Assembly (NCBI RefSeq): GCF_024494595.1
Contig: NZ_JANHDI010000007.1
Span: 1 to 64,000, forward strand
DNA length: 64,000 nucleotides
From: Halobellus rarus
Lineage (GTDB): Archaea > Halobacteriota > Halobacteria > Halobacteriales > Haloferacaceae
Direction of reading: 5' to 3'
In this document: positions 62,563 through 64,000 of the stretch, piece after piece
Numbering within the stretch: the first letter of the stretch is position 1
How the letters are laid out: each line of letters begins with the position of its first letter
The notes under the pieces: model-generated
Databases searched by the model: none
The model's input: only the letters and a program-made list of their open reading frames with translations
Told to the model about the DNA's origin: nothing
Position numbers and translations under genes: made by a program

Positions 62563-64000
62563 TCACAGACTTTCGTCGACGTGATCGGCCGCCTTCAGGG
62601 CGAGCGCGGCGATCGTCAACGTCGGATGCGTCGCGCCGCCGGTGACGAAGACGCTGCCCGAGGCGACGTATAGGTTCCGGACGTCGTGGGTCCGCAGCGT
62701 CGGACGCACGACGCTCTCGGCCGGGTCGGTTCCCATTCGGGTGGTCCCCATCTTGTGGGAGGCGGGCCGCGGGCTGTCGAAATCGCTCTCGAAGGTGATC
62801 TCCGCGCCCAGTTCGTCCATAATGTCGCGCTGTATCTCCCGGGCGTACGCCATCGTCTCGCGAGCGTGTGAGCCGAGAGACCACGAAACGTCGGGGACGG
62901 GATTTCCGAAGCCGTCGGTCCGGGAGAGATCGAGCGTGACGGCGTTCCCTTCTCTCGGAAGGAGTTCGGGATTCGCGATCATCCCGACGCGCCGGTTCGG
63001 CGTGTCGGCTCGCATCTCTTCGAGCGCTTCGTCGCCCCACTTGTCTCCGACGAGCGGGTCGAACATATCCTCTCGCGTGTCGCGGTCTCCGCCGCGGAGC
63101 GCGCGAGTCGTCCCGGACACCGGGTCGATGTTCTCGAACGCGAGTTTGATGCTCCCCGGAGTCGGCTCCTCGTGATCGTAGAATTGGTGGGTCTCGCTCG
63201 TGTAGAACCCGATCGGGTTCTGGTTCGTCGGCTCGTCGAGGACGCCCTCGACCCGGACGATCGGGTGATCCATAAAGTAGCGGCCGACCGCGCCGCTGGT
63301 GTTCGCCAGTCCGTCCGGATACGTCTCCGAGGCCGACAGAAGCAGCAGCCGAGGGATCTCGACGGCACCGCAGGCGAGCACGAACCGGTCGGCGGTCTGT
63401 CGGTGCCGCTCGCCGTCGGGCGTCGCGTACACCGCTGCCTCGACGTGCGCGCCCTCGTCGTCGTGGACGAGGCGCTGGACCGGCGCGCGGTCGACGACCC
63501 GGGCTCCCTCCGCTTCCGCCTTCCTGACGTGGATGTCGGCGCTGTATTTGGCGCCCGAGGGACAGACTGGGATACAGGTGCTGAAACCGAGACACTGGGT
63601 CCGGTCGTCGTAGGGCTCGGAGTTTCTGGCCTGCGGGATAGTGTGCATCGTGATCCCGAGTTCCTCACACGCCGCTGCGAACAGCGAGTCCGAGTAACTC
63701 GGGGGGAACGCGTCCATCGGATACTCCTGTTCGCGGGGGGGCCCGAAGGGGTTGTCGTCGGCACCGGCCACGCCGAGCTCCCGCTCGGCGCGCGCGTAGT
63801 ACGGGCGGAGATCGTCGTACCCGATGGGCCAGTCCGACGCGAGGCCGTACCGACTGTTCATCTCGAAGTCCTTCTCGTGGAAGCGCGTCGCCATCCCGAG
63901 CCAGTGGAGCGACGTCCCGCCGATCCCCTTCACGCGCGTCCGGTTCAACCGGTAGTACACGTCGCCCGAAGAGGCGTACCTGTCTCGCGCGCCCCCGACG
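62563..64000 (-). CDS. GMC-family oxidoreductase, truncated by window edge
   Basis: The frame is open to the right edge, so the N-terminal FAD-binding Rossmann motif lies outside. Visible are KGIGGTSLHWLGMATRF (flavin-binding block), CIPVCPSGAKYSADIHV (a Cys-rich segment as in short GMC-like enzymes), FVLACGAVEIPRLLLLS and the C-terminal GGATHPTLTIAALALKAADHV. Closest to GMC or gluconate-2-dehydrogenase large-subunit-type flavoproteins. It oxidizes an alcohol, possibly a sugar. A small partner subunit may lie past the edge. Confidence 0.87.
   Translation of the reverse strand, partial: VGGARDRYASSGDVYYRLNRTRVKGIGGTSLHWLGMATRFHEKDFEMNSRYGLASDWPIGYDDLRPYYARAERELGVAGADDNPFGPPREQEYPMDAFPPSYSDSLFAAACEELGITMHTIPQARNSEPYDDRTQCLGFSTCIPVCPSGAKYSADIHVRKAEAEGARVVDRAPVQRLVHDDEGAHVEAAVYATPDGERHRQTADRFVLACGAVEIPRLLLLSASETYPDGLANTSGAVGRYFMDHPIVRVEGVLDEPTNQNPIGFYTSETHQFYDHEEPTPGSIKLAFENIDPVSGTTRALRGGDRDTREDMFDPLVGDKWGDEALEEMRADTPNRRVGMIANPELLPREGNAVTLDLSRTDGFGNPVPDVSWSLGSHARETMAYAREIQRDIMDELGAEITFESDFDSPRPASHKMGTTRMGTDPAESVVRPTLRTHDVRNLYVASGSVFVTGGATHPTLTIAALALKAADHVDESL

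Noticed and set aside
1-64000. CRISPR arrays, insertion sequences, integrase/attachment sites and replication origins
   Set aside because: No regularly spaced direct repeats, transposase or integrase motifs, or origin-recognition-box clusters were seen on reading through.

Overview
This window is chromosomal DNA from a halophilic archaeon (class Halobacteria). It is GC-rich, the predicted proteins are strongly acidic, many genes begin at or within a few bases of an archaeal TATA box about 27 nt upstream (leaderless starts), and the gene set is archaeal: KEOPS Kae1-Bud32 fusion, aIF2-gamma, Rpo7/Spt4, S24e, PIN-ATPase-KH protein, UbaA, FAU-1, halo-type transducers and histidine kinases. The genus cannot be fixed from the sequence. 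No insertion sequence, CRISPR array or rRNA was seen. There is one tRNA, Thr(GGT).

Layout. 1-2.6 kb: end of an MBL-fold hydrolase, a two-part YeeE/YedE sulfur transporter and a TrkA-type protein. 2.7-7.5 kb: mutS and a stand-alone nuoCD fusion, with a structured-RNA candidate (copy A) between them. 7.5-10.1 kb: Bat-type regulator, UbaA, a winged-helix protein and a Rieske protein. 10.1-17.2 kb: leuS, a HAD-membrane protein cluster, F420-NADP reductase, a histidine kinase and hisE. 17.3-24.3 kb: PAS kinase, PINA-like ATPase, a chemotaxis-type transducer, XTP pyrophosphatase and a DUF5808 protein. 24.4-31.7 kb: RNA copy B, then the leftward information-processing block (kae1-bud32, rps24e, dephospho-CoA kinase, spt4, rpo7, PIN nuclease, aIF2-gamma, FAU-1). 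32-38 kb: PrsW protease, riboflavin synthase, tRNA, and several membrane proteins with a tiny zinc-ribbon gene. 38.3-45.5 kb: Nudix-mutL overlap, a large tubulin/FtsZ-like GTPase with a coiled coil, and KDG kinase. 45.6-64 kb: a surface-glycan locus.

The glycan locus is a strand mosaic. It contains four extended SDR sugar-nucleotide epimerases/dehydratases, a GT2 with membrane segments, a GT4, a UDP-galactopyranose-mutase-like flavoprotein, a hexapeptide acyltransferase, two sulfatase/phosphotransferase-fold proteins, a Wzx-like flippase and a GMC oxidoreductase that runs off the end. It is separated by unusually AT-rich, gene-free stretches (48.9-49.9 kb and 56.4-56.8 kb), which suggests a variable island. 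The expected joint role is synthesis, modification and export of a lipid-linked glycan for S-layer glycoproteins or exopolysaccharide.

The most novel signal is a pair of about 120-nt elements (near 5.5 kb and 24.5 kb) 19 kb apart. They share a TATA box, identical promoter spacing, a conserved 9-bp stem whose 3' strand has changed while still pairing, a second hairpin, and a 7-bp long-range pairing that would form a pseudoknot. They look like two paralogous copies of a small structured RNA that I cannot assign to a known family.
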